A DNA stretch of 64,000 nucleotides from Streptomyces sp. TBY4. Lineage in GTDB: Bacteria > Actinomycetota > Actinomycetes > Streptomycetales > Streptomycetaceae. Positions 18,593-27,018 of this stretch are shown one piece after another. The DNA lies in the NCBI RefSeq assembly GCF_024213195.1, contig NZ_JANAVF010000020.1, positions 62,001 to 126,000 of the forward strand, in the 5' to 3' direction. Under the pieces are notes generated by a model. That model was not told the origin of the DNA. It searched no databases and worked only from the letters and a program-made list of their open reading frames with translations. The translations under genes were made by a program, and so were the position numbers. Position 1 is the first letter of the stretch. Each line of letters starts with the position of its first letter.

Positions 18593-18607
18593 GTTACCGT
18601 TGGTAAC
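18593..18607. promoter_or_regulatory. Second candidate TetR operator GTTACCgttGGTAAC
   Basis: A palindrome with six-base arms (GTTACC/GGTAAC) and a three-base centre, 36 bp after the first site and sharing its TTACC/GGTAA half-sites. It lies downstream of the promoter in the leader of the dehydrogenase gene. Two sites with the same half-sites suggest cooperative binding by the adjacent TetR protein. Confidence 0.55.
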
Positions 18608-18644
18608 CGCTTGTGGGGCAGGCGAGATGAAAAGTGGAGGGGAC

Positions 18645-19874
18645 ATGGCGGAGTTCACCATGGAGCTGAACGACGACCAGAAGCAGGTGCGGGACTGGAT
18701 CCACGGCTTCGCCGCCGACGTCATCCGTCCCGCCGCCGCGGAATGGGACGAGCGCGAAGAGACTCCGTGGCCCGTCATCCAGGAGGCCGCCAAGGTCGGC
18801 ATCTACTCCCTCGACTTCTACGCCCAGCAGTTCTTCGACCCCACCGGCCTCGGCATCCCGATGGCCATGGAGGAGCTGTTCTGGGGCGACGCCGGCATCG
18901 CGCTGTCGATCGTCGGCACCGGCCTCGCCGCCATCGGGGTCGTCGCCAACGGCACCGAGGAGCAGATCGGCACCTGGATCCCGCAGATGTACGGCACCCC
19001 CGACGACGTGAAGGTCGCCGCCTTCTGCTCCTCCGAGCCCGACGCCGGCTCCGACGTCGGCGCGATGCGCACCCGCGCCGTCTACGACCAGGCCAAGGAC
19101 GAGTGGGTGCTGAACGGCACCAAGACCTGGGCGACCAACGGCGGCATCGCCAACGTCCACATCGTCGTGGCCGTGGTCGACCCGGAGCTGGGGACGAAGG
19201 GGCACGCCTCCTTCATCGTGCCGCCGAACACCCCGGGCCTCTCCCAGGGCCAGAAGTTCAAGAAGCACGGCATCCGCGCCTCGCACACCGCCGCGGTGGT
19301 GCTGGAGGACGTACGGATCCCCGGCTCCTGCCTCCTCGGCGGCAAGGAGAAGCTGGACGAGCGGCTCGCGCGGGCCCACGAGCGGGCGAAGGCGGGCGGC
19401 GGCGAGCGCGTGAAGAACGCCGCCATGGCCACCTTCGAGGCCTCCCGCCCCGCCGTCGGCGCCATGGCGGTCGGCACGGCGCGCGCCGCGTACGAGGTGG
19501 CGCTGGACTACGCCAAGACCCGTACGCAGTTCGGCCGGCCGATCATCGACAACCAGGGCGTGGCCTTCCAGCTCGCGGACATGCGGACCTCCATCGACGC
19601 GGCCCGGCTGCTGGTGTGGCGGGCCTCCTGGATGGCGGTCGCGGGCAAGCCCTTCACCTCGGCCGAGGGCTCGATGTCCAAGCTGTTCGCGAGCGAGACG
19701 GCCAAGAAGGTCACCGCGCAGGCGGTCCAGATCCTCGGCGGCAACGGCTTCACCCGCGAGTACCCGGTGGAGCGCATGCACCGTGACAGCGCGATCTACA
19801 CGATCTTCGAGGGAACCAGCGAGATCCAGCGGCTGGTGATCGCCCGCACCCTCTCGGGCATGCCGATCCGCTAG
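18645..19874 (+). CDS. Acyl-CoA dehydrogenase
   Basis: A 409-residue FAD enzyme that introduces the alpha-beta double bond in acyl-CoA. The first signature appears as AAFCSSEPDAGSDVGAM, and RTQFGRPIIDNQGVAFQLADM and QILGGNGFTREYPVERMHRD are typical C-terminal blocks. The catalytic base is E389 in YTIFEGTSEIQR. ATG 18645 has GGAGGGG upstream. A short insertion (KEKLDERLARAHERAKAGGG) in the middle is seen in some actinobacterial members. Substrate chain length cannot be fixed from sequence. It is divergent from a TetR gene and ends at a clear hairpin. Confidence 0.92.
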   Translation: MAEFTMELNDDQKQVRDWIHGFAADVIRPAAAEWDEREETPWPVIQEAAKVGIYSLDFYAQQFFDPTGLGIPMAMEELFWGDAGIALSIVGTGLAAIGVVANGTEEQIGTWIPQMYGTPDDVKVAAFCSSEPDAGSDVGAMRTRAVYDQAKDEWVLNGTKTWATNGGIANVHIVVAVVDPELGTKGHASFIVPPNTPGLSQGQKFKKHGIRASHTAAVVLEDVRIPGSCLLGGKEKLDERLARAHERAKAGGGERVKNAAMATFEASRPAVGAMAVGTARAAYEVALDYAKTRTQFGRPIIDNQGVAFQLADMRTSIDAARLLVWRASWMAVAGKPFTSAEGSMSKLFASETAKKVTAQAVQILGGNGFTREYPVERMHRDSAIYTIFEGTSEIQRLVIARTLSGMPIR

Positions 19875-19901
19875 CCGCGGGTTTCGGACGGGGAAGGGGC
19901 C

Positions 19902-19925
19902 CGGGGCCGCCGTGAGGCGGCCCCG
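19902..19925. terminator. Terminator between acyl-CoA dehydrogenase and SRPBCC genes
   Basis: GGGGCCGCC-GTGA-GGCGGCCCC is a perfect 9-bp stem with a tetraloop, extendable by one C-G pair. It lies between two convergent genes and can serve both. Confidence 0.8.
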
Positions 19926-19931
19926 CGCCGC

Positions 19932-20369
19932 TCAGGGGCGCAGGAGGGCGTCCAGGGCGCGCGTGAAGAGGAGCCGGGCGGCCGCCGCCACGAGAGGGTC
20001 GAACGGGCGTCCCAGGCCGCGCACGCGCAGTTCCTCGCGCCATTCGGCCTCGCAGCCGCCGCCGGGCGCGGGGCGGAGTTCGATCTCCGCCCGGCCCCGC
20101 ACCGCGCGGCCGTGTTTGACGAGCCCGACCAGCCCCGCGGAGCCGTCCCCGGGGGGCTGCCAGCGGACGACCTCCATGGGGTCGTCGAAGGTGATCCTCC
20201 CCACGCCCGTACGCATGGTGAAACGGGTTCCGGTGTGCGTGGGAGGCGGCGTTTCGATGATCGCCCGGGTGAGCGGGACGACGGAGGCGTGGCGTTCCCA
20301 GTCCGTCAGCCTCCGCCACGCCTCCGCGGGCTCGAGAAGTGTGTGCCGAATGATCCGGATAGCGGGCAT
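19932..20369 (-). CDS. SRPBCC family protein
   Basis: A 145-residue START/Bet v1-like ligand-binding protein. The fold is suggested by the N-terminal beta strand and helix (IIRHTLLEPAEAWRRLTDWERHASVVP), a central strand set (GTRFTMRTGVGRITFDDPMEVVRW), and a long C-terminal helix (FDPLVAAAARLLFTRALDALL). Start 20369 (MPAIRII) is chosen; the frame allows a start seven codons upstream. The function is unknown; relatives bind lipids or act in polyketide and stress pathways. Confidence 0.82.
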   Translation of the reverse strand: MPAIRIIRHTLLEPAEAWRRLTDWERHASVVPLTRAIIETPPPTHTGTRFTMRTGVGRITFDDPMEVVRWQPPGDGSAGLVGLVKHGRAVRGRAEIELRPAPGGGCEAEWREELRVRGLGRPFDPLVAAAARLLFTRALDALLRP

Positions 20370-20524
20370 GAGCGCATCGTAAGCGGGCATACACACCCTG
20401 AACTGGGCGGCGAATATGGGTTCCGCCCGGGGGTGGCGATCAGTAATACTCACCGCCACCGTGGATCGCGGATTCGACCGGGTGACCACCGGCCTTCCCG
20501 CCCCACACTGCGAGGAGGTGCGCC

Positions 20525-20710
20525 ATGTGCTCCCACCAGCCCCCCTGCCCGTCCGCCGACAGCGTCGACCACGACGCCGCCCGCACCGTGGCCTTCCACC
20601 CCGAACAGGGCTGGAATCTGCTCTGCAACGGCGCCGTGGTCTTCGACGACACAGGTGAACTGCTCCCCGACGGCCGCACGGTGGAACCCCGCCGCCCGGC
20701 CCTTGTCTGA
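20525..20710 (+). CDS. DUF5999 family protein
   Basis: A 61-residue protein of a family I recognise from many streptomycetes: it begins MCSHQPPCPSADS with paired cysteines, then HPEQGWNLLCNGAVVFDDTGELLPDG. GAGGAGGTG lies just upstream of the ATG. The three cysteines and a histidine could bind a metal, but this is not shown. It is probably followed in the same transcript by a 30-residue ORF. Confidence 0.85.
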   Translation: MCSHQPPCPSADSVDHDAARTVAFHPEQGWNLLCNGAVVFDDTGELLPDGRTVEPRRPALV

Positions 20711-20723
20711 GCGAGGAGGCAGC

Positions 20724-20816
20724 ATGCGCCAGCAGCTGATCCGAAAGCCCGTTCCGAAGCCCGCACCCCGAGACCTGGATCTGCGTACCCCGTCGGGCAG
20801 ACCCCTCCCGTACTGA
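20724..20816 (+). CDS. 30-residue basic, Pro-rich small protein (putative)
   Basis: ATG 20724 has GAGGAGGC at ideal spacing, 13 bp after the DUF5999 stop, and encodes 30 residues with six basic and six proline residues ending in PSGRPLPY. The strong ribosome site and tight spacing support translation. I do not recognise a family and cannot propose a function. Confidence 0.5.
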   Translation: MRQQLIRKPVPKPAPRDLDLRTPSGRPLPY

Positions 20817-20838
20817 CGGGAGCCCCGGAGTTACGCCA

Positions 20839-20887
20839 CGGCGCCACCGGCCGGTCCCCACGCGGGGAAGTCAGCCGGTGGGCGCCG
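20839..20887. terminator. Hairpin between small ORF and STAND regulator
   Basis: CGGCGCCACCGGC (20839-20851) pairs with GCCGGTGGGCGCCG (20874-20887) with one bulged G. It follows the plus-strand small ORF and overlaps the last codons of the convergent STAND gene. Confidence 0.55.
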
Positions 20888-22967
20888 CCGCGCCGCCCAG
20901 GAAGGCGGTTTCGTACGCCTCGTCGCCGATCGCCGCCCGGGCCTGCCGTTCGCCCTGGTCGCGTACGGCCGTGAGGGACGGGGAGCCCATCTGCGGCCGC
21001 CCCACCGTGCGCCACCAGGCGTGTCCCGTGCCCAGCAGCCGGGCCGCCAGCTCGCCGTCGCCGAGGGCCGCCACCGCCGCCGCCAGCAGGTCGAGGCCGA
21101 GCGCGATCCCGAAGCGGTCGCCCAGCAGCCTTTTGCCCGACAGCATCGCCCGCGCGTGCCGGGCCGCCTCCCCGTGGTGGCCGAGTCCGAGCGCCGCCAC
21201 CGCCAGGATGTAGTCCGCGTACGCCCGCAGCCAGCGCTCGCCCAGCTCCGCGCAGGCCTCGCGCAGGCCCTGCGCCTCCCGCTCGGCCTCCTCGAAGCGC
21301 CCGAGGTCGCACAGGGCGTAGCCGGTGGCCAGCCGGCACAGCAGCCAGCCCACGCCGGTGGGTCTCCCGCCGTGGCCCCCGCGCGCCCGGGGGCCCGCGA
21401 GCGCCAGGGCCCGTACGGGATCGCCCGGCATCAGCACCGACACCGCGTGCAGGTAGGCGGCGCGCAGCTCCGGTTCCGGGTCGGCCAGGGTCGCCGCGGC
21501 GGCCGTGCACTCCTTGCCCAGCTCCTCTGCCGTGCCCAGTTCGCCCTGGAGCAGGGCGGTGAGCCCCAGGGCCCACAGGGCCTGGACGTACGCGGCCCCC
21601 GAGCGCGGGCCCCTGCTCAGGGCCCGTTCCAGGAAGGACCGGCCTTCGGCGACGTGGCCGCAGGAGAACCAGAAGAACCAGAGCGCGCCGGCCGTCTCCA
21701 GGGCCGCCGTCGGATCCGTGCGGAGCAGGTGCTCCAGGGCGGTACGGAGCTGCGCGTGCTCGGCGGTCATCCTGCGGTACCAGTCCACCTGGCCGGGGCC
21801 CATCCACCCCGGGTCGGCGGCCTTGGAGAGCGCCGCGTACCAGTGGGCGTGCCGGTCGGCGACGACCCGCTCCTCTCCGAGCTCCGCCAGCCAGTCCTGC
21901 CCGTACTCGCGGATCGTGTCCAGCAGCCGGTACCGGGCGCCCGCGCCCCGCTCTTGGCTGCACCGGACCACCGACTTCGCCACCAGGCCCGCCAGCACCC
22001 GTTCCACCCGCGCGGCGGGCAGGGGGCCGCCCGAGCACACCGCGCGCGCCGCGGCGACGTCGAAGTCCCCGGTGAACACCGAGAGCCGGGCCCACAGCAG
22101 CCGCTCGACCGGCTCGCACAGTTCGTGGCTCCAGCCGATCGCGGTGCGCATCGTCTGGTGCCGGGGGAGACGGGCGGTGCTGGTGCCGGAGAGCAGGTCG
22201 AAGCGGCCTTCGAGGCGCTGGGCCATCTGTTCCAGGGTCCAGAGCCGCATCCGGGCGCCGGCCAGTTCGAGGGCGAGGGGGATCCCGTCCAGGCGGCGGC
22301 AGATGTCCGCGGCGAGGGCCGCCCGGTCCGGGTCGGCGAAGGCGGCCGCGGCCTGCGGGGTGGCGGCGAGGGCGCGGGCCCGGAACAGGGCGAGGGCGTC
22401 GCTCTCCGGCCCCTCGCTGGGCAGCGGGCTGACCTCGACGAGGTGCTCCCCGGGGCTGCGCAGCGGCTCGCGGGTGGTGATCAGCACGGTCAGGCCCGGT
22501 GCGGACTGCAGGAGTTCGCCCACCAGGTGCCGGCAGGCGGTCACCAGGTGCTCGCAAGTGTCGAGGACGAGCAGCAGCTCCTTGTCGGCCATCCACGCGC
22601 ACAGTTCCTCGTCGAGGGAGCGCGGTGACTGGTGGGCGAGGCCGAGGGTGTGCGCGACGGTCGCGGAGAGCAGTTCGGCGTCGCGCAGCGGGGAGAGCTC
22701 CACCCACCACACTCCGTCGGGCCTGCGCTGACGCGGGTCGGCGGCGGCCCGCAGGGCCAGCCTGGACTTGCCGACGCCGCCCACGCCCGTGAGCGTCACG
22801 AGCCTTCGCTCGCGCAACAGGTCTGACAGCAGGCCGAGTTCATGCTCACGGCCCACGAAGCTCGCCGTTTCCGGCGGCAGGTTTCCCGGCACGGCGCCAG
22901 AGTCTGGCCCAGTCGCGCTGTCCATGGAATCTGCCTGATTGTTGTTGACCGAGTACTCACCGAACAC
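20871..22967 (-). CDS. STAND/NB-ARC ATPase regulator lacking the LuxR domain
   Basis: A 698-residue AfsR/GutR-like signal-transduction ATPase. Walker A is GVGGVGKSRLAL, Walker B is LLLVLDTCEHLV, and the sensor arginine motif is TTREPLR; SWSHELCEPVERLLWARLSVF-type winged-helix residues follow, then TPR-like helices to the end (GDRFGIALGLDLLAA, ARLLGTGHAWW). Most relatives end with a LuxR helix-turn-helix, but this one stops right after the TPR-like region (AIGDEAYETAFLGG). It may therefore act through a partner rather than bind DNA. GTG 22967 is the longest start. ATG 22925 is an alternative that would leave two GAGTAC/ATTC-like boxes (22951-22958, 22970-22977) upstream. Confidence 0.85.
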   Translation of the reverse strand: MFGEYSVNNNQADSMDSATGPDSGAVPGNLPPETASFVGREHELGLLSDLLRERRLVTLTGVGGVGKSRLALRAAADPRQRRPDGVWWVELSPLRDAELLSATVAHTLGLAHQSPRSLDEELCAWMADKELLLVLDTCEHLVTACRHLVGELLQSAPGLTVLITTREPLRSPGEHLVEVSPLPSEGPESDALALFRARALAATPQAAAAFADPDRAALAADICRRLDGIPLALELAGARMRLWTLEQMAQRLEGRFDLLSGTSTARLPRHQTMRTAIGWSHELCEPVERLLWARLSVFTGDFDVAAARAVCSGGPLPAARVERVLAGLVAKSVVRCSQERGAGARYRLLDTIREYGQDWLAELGEERVVADRHAHWYAALSKAADPGWMGPGQVDWYRRMTAEHAQLRTALEHLLRTDPTAALETAGALWFFWFSCGHVAEGRSFLERALSRGPRSGAAYVQALWALGLTALLQGELGTAEELGKECTAAAATLADPEPELRAAYLHAVSVLMPGDPVRALALAGPRARGGHGGRPTGVGWLLCRLATGYALCDLGRFEEAEREAQGLREACAELGERWLRAYADYILAVAALGLGHHGEAARHARAMLSGKRLLGDRFGIALGLDLLAAAVAALGDGELAARLLGTGHAWWRTVGRPQMGSPSLTAVRDQGERQARAAIGDEAYETAFLGGAAAPTG

Positions 22968-23058
22968 GGGAGTATTCTGCGCGATCTTCTTTCCCCGTAG
23001 TGCCGTTCGGTCCAGATGGAACGAACGGGTTGTCAGGATCCGCTCCTCCGCGCGGGGT

Positions 23059-24078
23059 TCAGGAGGCCAGTACGACCCGCTGTTCGGCGGAGAAGGCCCC
23101 CCAGGTGCCGTCGGGCAGCCGCGCCCGGATCTTCACGGTCCATTCGGTTCCGGGCGGCTCCGCGACCGTGAGCCGGTGCTCGGCGCGGCCCGCCGGGACG
23201 GCGCCCGCGCCGAACTGGATGACGGTGGTGGGGCGGCCGTTGACGTAGAGCTCGTACTCGCTGGTCTCCCGGCCGGTCGCCGGCGGGGTCCAGGCGAGGG
23301 TGACCGTGCCGGGCGAGGCGGCCGCGGTGAAATCGCCCGGAGCGGTGCCGGTCCGCTGCCCGGGACCGGGCGGGGTGGTCACGTCGGCGGCGGGGCCGGC
23401 GGGGGAGGAGTTGTCGGCGCCGTCGCGGGCCCGGACGGTGAAGGTGTACACGCTGTCGGGCCGGAGGTCCTCCAGGACCGTGCTGGTGACGCCGGGGCCG
23501 ACCGTGTGGATCCGGGCGTCGCCCTGGTAGACGTCGTACGCCGTGACGCCCTTGTCGTCGGTGGCCGCGGCCCAGCTCAGCCGGGCGGAGGTGGGCCCGA
23601 GGGCCTGGCCGTCCGTACGGGGCGGCGCGCTCGGGGGCACCCGGTCCTCGGCCGTGGCGGCGGGGGTGGTGACCGCGGCGGCCGCGGAGGTGGGGGAGGT
23701 GTTCCCGGCGGCGTCCCGGGCGCGGACCGTGAACGCGTAGTCCGTCTGCGGGGTGAGGCCGGTGATGTCGGTCATCGTCTTGTCGGCGGGCAGTTCGCGG
23801 ACCAGCCGGTCCTTCTGGTAGACGAGGAAGGAGGTCACCCCGTCCGAGGGTGCGGGCGACTGCCACATGACGTGCACGGACGTGGCGCTGCCGGCCTGGG
23901 CCGTGAGTCCGGACGGGGCCGCCGGGGGCGTGGTGTCGGAGGCTCCGCCGCACGCCGTCAGCGCGAGGGCCAGTGCGAGGGCCAGTGCGAGGGAGAGGGC
24001 GGGCGCGGCTCCCCGTGCGGCGGGCCGCCGGGAGCGGCGCGGGGGGCGCGGCGCGGTGCGGGGTGCGGGGTCGTGCAC
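23059..24078 (-). CDS. Lipoprotein with three fibronectin type III domains
   Basis: A 339-residue predicted lipoprotein. After a basic N-terminus the hydrophobic core is built of Leu-Ala repeats and ends in the lipobox LTAC-GG, so the cysteine is lipidated. Three FN3 modules follow (starting PPAAPSGLTAQ, PPSAPPRTDGQ and PGDFTAAASPG), each with the W near strand B and the VRARD strand F motif in the first two. GTG 24078 is chosen because it gives a proper lipoprotein signal; the open frame to 24231 runs through repeats. Such modules usually mediate surface binding. The neighbour upstream is the nickel-type importer, on the other strand. Confidence 0.82.
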   Translation of the reverse strand: MHDPAPRTAPRPPRRSRRPAARGAAPALSLALALALALALTACGGASDTTPPAAPSGLTAQAGSATSVHVMWQSPAPSDGVTSFLVYQKDRLVRELPADKTMTDITGLTPQTDYAFTVRARDAAGNTSPTSAAAAVTTPAATAEDRVPPSAPPRTDGQALGPTSARLSWAAATDDKGVTAYDVYQGDARIHTVGPGVTSTVLEDLRPDSVYTFTVRARDGADNSSPAGPAADVTTPPGPGQRTGTAPGDFTAAASPGTVTLAWTPPATGRETSEYELYVNGRPTTVIQFGAGAVPAGRAEHRLTVAEPPGTEWTVKIRARLPDGTWGAFSAEQRVVLAS

Positions 24079-24135
24079 GGCGGGCGCCCTCTTCTTCAGG
24101 TGTCTCGGCTTCGGGTGTCCCGGGTTCTGTGCCCC

Positions 24136-24177
24136 GGTCCGGTGTCCAGGGTCCGGTGTCCAGAGTCCGGTGTCCCG
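24136..24177. repeat. 14-bp tandem repeat (three units)
   Basis: Three units of GGTCCGGTGTCCAG (24136, 24150, 24164; the last imperfect) within a longer stretch of degenerate TCCGG/TGTCC words between the FN3 lipoprotein start and the nickel-type transporter promoter. It has no coding potential that I trust. Confidence 0.7.
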
Positions 24178-24318
24178 GTTCCTGCGTCCGGGGTCTCCGG
24201 CTTCCCGGAAAGGTCTAGACATATATGGCACGGTCCGGCGCGGCCGGGCAAGACCCCTGCGCGGTCGCGTCCCGCCGGGGATGCCCGGTTCGTGTTCACC
24301 CGTCCCCGTCTGGCATTA

Positions 24319-24335
24319 TTGCGATCTCTTTGCAA
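24319..24335. promoter_or_regulatory. Nur box (nickel-responsive repressor site)
   Basis: TTGCGA-TCTCT-TTGCAA matches the S. coelicolor Nur box tTGCaa-N5-ttGCAA at all but one position, and lies within a wider inverted repeat TTATTGC-N9-GCAATAA (24316-24338). It is 20 bp before the start of the ABC transporter operon and overlaps a CATTAT -10-like hexamer (24314-24319), so binding would block transcription when nickel is plentiful. Confidence 0.7.
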
Positions 24336-24355
24336 TAACGAAGGAAGTGCACCAC

Positions 24356-25996
24356 ATGAAGGCCCGGACCGTACGGGGAATGGCCGGGGCGACCGCGGCC
24401 GCGGTGATCGTCACGGGCGCGGCGGCCTGTTCCGCCCCCGGGGGAGGTGCCGCGGCGGGTGCCGGGGCAGCCGACTCCGTCGTGGTCGGCATAGCCACCG
24501 AGCCGGAGAGCCTCAGCCCGCTGCTGGGCTACGGCAAGGACGGCAACTCGAAGATCTTCGACGGACTGCTCGCGCACGACGCCGACATGAAGCTGAAGCC
24601 CGCGCTGGCCGAGGCCCTCCCGGAGGTCTCCGCGGACGGGCTCACGTACACCTACGCGCTCCGCCGCGATGTGCGGTTCAGCGACGGACAGCCCTTCGGA
24701 GCCAAGGACGTCGTCTTCACCTACCGGACGATCCTCGACGCGAAGACGAACAACGCGTCCAAGTCCGAGCTCGACGCGATCGCGGACGTCACCGCCCGCG
24801 GCGACGAGGCCGTCGTCTTCACCCTGAAGTACCCCTACGCCCCCTTCGCCGAGCGGACCGTCCTGCCCATCGCCCCCGAGCACCTCGCGGGCGGCCAGGA
24901 CGTCAACAGCGGCGATTTCACCACCAAGCCCGTCGGCACCGGGCCGTACATGCTCAGCGCCTGGTCCAAGGGCGAGAAGCTCAGCTTCAAGGCCAACCCG
25001 GCCTACTGGGGCGGCGAGCCCGCGGTGAAGAAGTTCACCATGGCGGTCATCAAGGACGACGACGTCCGCGCCACCCGGCTGCGCTCCGGCGAACTGGACG
25101 GGGCCGTCCTGCCGCCGAACCTGGCCAAGGGCTTCGCGGCGGGCAAGGCCGGCGAGGCGGCCGGCCAGGCCGACAAGGCCGGCAGGAACATGAAGACCTA
25201 CGCCGCCAAGAGCTTCGACTACCGCAACGTCACCCTGCCGACCGAGCACCCCGTCACCGGTGACACGGCCGTCCGCCAGGCCCTGGACATCGCCGTGGAC
25301 CGCGCCACGATGGTCGACAAGATCCTGGAGGGCGCGGGCAAGGCCGCCTACGGCCCCGTCCCGACCGGCAGCCCGTGGTTCGCCGCCGGCACCGAGCGAC
25401 CGTACGACCTCGCCAGGGCCAAGAAGATCCTCGACGACGCAGGCTGGATCCCCGGCGCCGACGGCATCCGCGTCAAGAACGGGGTCCGCGCCGCCTTCCC
25501 GCTCTGGTACACCTCCGGCGACAAGCTCCGCCAGGACCACGCCCTTGCCTTCGCCTCCGACGCGAAGAAGGCCGGCGTCCAGGTCACCACCGAGTCCGGC
25601 AGCTGGGAGGTCATCGAGCCCCGGATGCGGACCGACGCCGTCCTCGCGGGCGGCGGCTCCCCGGCCGACCCGGACTTCGACCAGTACCTGACGCTGAACT
25701 CCGCGCTCGCGGGCGACGGCTTCAACAACATGGCCCGCTACGCCAATCCGGCCGTGGACAAGGCCCTGCTCGACGGCCGCCGCAGCGCCGACCCGGCCGC
25801 GCGCAAGGCCGCGTACGACACGGTGCAGCGCGAGCTCGTCAAGGACCCGGGCTACGTCTACCTCACCCACATCGACCACCTCTATGTCGTGGCCGACAAG
25901 TGGGACGGCCCCACCACCCAGGTCGAGCCGCACGACCACGGCCTCGGAACCGGCCCCTGGTGGAACATCGAGAGCTGGAAGCCGAAGCAGAAGTGA
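24356..25996 (+). CDS. ABC substrate-binding lipoprotein, NikA/OppA-like (candidate nickel binder)
   Basis: A 546-residue SBP_bac_5 protein. The signal ends in the lipobox GAAAC-SAP, so it is tethered outside the membrane. Family blocks include IATEPESLSPLLGYG, ALRRDVRFSDGQPFGAKDVVFTYRTILD, PVGTGPYMLSAWSKGE and ALDIAVDRATMVDKIL. The fold also binds peptides. The nickel call rests on the Nur box 20 bp upstream, the resemblance in gene order to S. coelicolor nikABCDE, and the urease operon nearby. ATG 24356 has AAGGAAG upstream. It is the first gene of a five-gene operon and its stop overlaps the next start. Confidence 0.85.
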   Translation: MKARTVRGMAGATAAAVIVTGAAACSAPGGGAAAGAGAADSVVVGIATEPESLSPLLGYGKDGNSKIFDGLLAHDADMKLKPALAEALPEVSADGLTYTYALRRDVRFSDGQPFGAKDVVFTYRTILDAKTNNASKSELDAIADVTARGDEAVVFTLKYPYAPFAERTVLPIAPEHLAGGQDVNSGDFTTKPVGTGPYMLSAWSKGEKLSFKANPAYWGGEPAVKKFTMAVIKDDDVRATRLRSGELDGAVLPPNLAKGFAAGKAGEAAGQADKAGRNMKTYAAKSFDYRNVTLPTEHPVTGDTAVRQALDIAVDRATMVDKILEGAGKAAYGPVPTGSPWFAAGTERPYDLARAKKILDDAGWIPGADGIRVKNGVRAAFPLWYTSGDKLRQDHALAFASDAKKAGVQVTTESGSWEVIEPRMRTDAVLAGGGSPADPDFDQYLTLNSALAGDGFNNMARYANPAVDKALLDGRRSADPAARKAAYDTVQRELVKDPGYVYLTHIDHLYVVADKWDGPTTQVEPHDHGLGTGPWWNIESWKPKQK

Positions 25997-27018
25997 GCCG
26001 TCCCCACCGTCCCCACGGGCCCCATCTGCGCCACCGGCTCCCGTGGGGGCCGATGGCGCGGATGGCGGGGCGGCGGACGCTGTTCGCCGGACCCGTTCTG
26101 CTCGTGGTCACCTTCGGGGTCTTCGCGGTCGCCGCGCTCTCCCCCTTCGACCCCGTCAAGGCCTACGCCGGCACCGCCGGGCTCACCTCCTCGCAGGCCG
26201 GGCTCGACCAGTTGCGGGCCAACCTCGGGGTGGACCAGCCGTTGCTCGCGCGCTGGTGGGAGTGGCTCACCTCGGCACTGACCGGCGACCTCGGCACCTC
26301 CTCCGTCATGCGCCAGCCCGTCTCCGACGTCATCGCCGAGCGGCTCGGCTGGTCGGTCCTGCTCGCGCTGTGCGCCTTCGCCGTCGCCGTGACCCTGGGC
26401 ACCGGGCTCGGGGTCCTGGCCGCGCGCCGGCAGGGCGGGCCGCTGGACCGGGCCGTCTCCGGGCTCGCGTACACCCTCGAAGCGGCTCCGGCCTTCTGGC
26501 TGGGCCTGCTCGCGGTCTGGCTCTTCTCGGTGCGCCTCGGCGTACTGCCGTCCGGTGGCCTCACGGACGCCGGCAGCGACGTGGTCACCGCCGGGCAGGT
26601 GGCCCGCCACCTGGTGCTGCCCGCGCTGGTGCTCGGCATCTCCCAACTGCCCTGGTTCTTCCTGTACGTCCGGCAGGGCGTGGCCGACGCGCTGGAGGAG
26701 GACCCCGTACGGGGCGCCCGCGCGCGGGGCCTGGGGGAGCGGCGGGTGCTGCTCGGCCACGGGCTGCGCTCCGGAATGCTCCCGATGCTGACCCTGATCG
26801 GGTCGCGGGTGCCGGAGCTGATCACCGGCGCGCTGCTGGTGGAGACCGTCTTCAGCTGGCCCGGCATCGCCGAGGCCACCGTGCGGGCCGCGACCTCGGT
26901 GGACTTCCCGCTGCTGGCCGCGCTGACGGTCCTGGCCACGGCGGCCGTGCTGGCCGGGAACCTGCTGTCCGACCTGCTCTACGGGCTGGCGGACCCGAGG
27001 GTGGGCTTCGATGGCTGA
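25993..27018 (+). CDS. ABC permease, NikB/DppB-like
   Basis: A 341-residue inner-membrane permease with six predicted helices and the EAA loop (GARARGLGERRVLLGHGLRSGMLP). The conserved GDLGTSS block after the first periplasmic loop is typical of NikB/DppB. GTG 25993 overlaps the stop of the binding-protein gene (GTGA) and is preferred for coupling; ATG 26053 would give a more usual N-terminus. It pairs with the next gene to form the transmembrane channel. Confidence 0.88.
   Translation: MSRPHRPHGPHLRHRLPWGPMARMAGRRTLFAGPVLLVVTFGVFAVAALSPFDPVKAYAGTAGLTSSQAGLDQLRANLGVDQPLLARWWEWLTSALTGDLGTSSVMRQPVSDVIAERLGWSVLLALCAFAVAVTLGTGLGVLAARRQGGPLDRAVSGLAYTLEAAPAFWLGLLAVWLFSVRLGVLPSGGLTDAGSDVVTAGQVARHLVLPALVLGISQLPWFFLYVRQGVADALEEDPVRGARARGLGERRVLLGHGLRSGMLPMLTLIGSRVPELITGALLVETVFSWPGIAEATVRAATSVDFPLLAALTVLATAAVLAGNLLSDLLYGLADPRVGFDG

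Noticed and set aside
24294..24300. Single GTTCACC upstream of the nickel-type importer
   Set aside because: Only one unit with no 11-bp partner, so not a Pho box; the Nur box next to it explains regulation better.
24316..24338. Same inverted repeat as a Zur box
   Set aside because: Zur sites in Streptomyces are AT-rich TGAAAATnATTTTCA-type; the TTGC/GCAA halves fit Nur instead.
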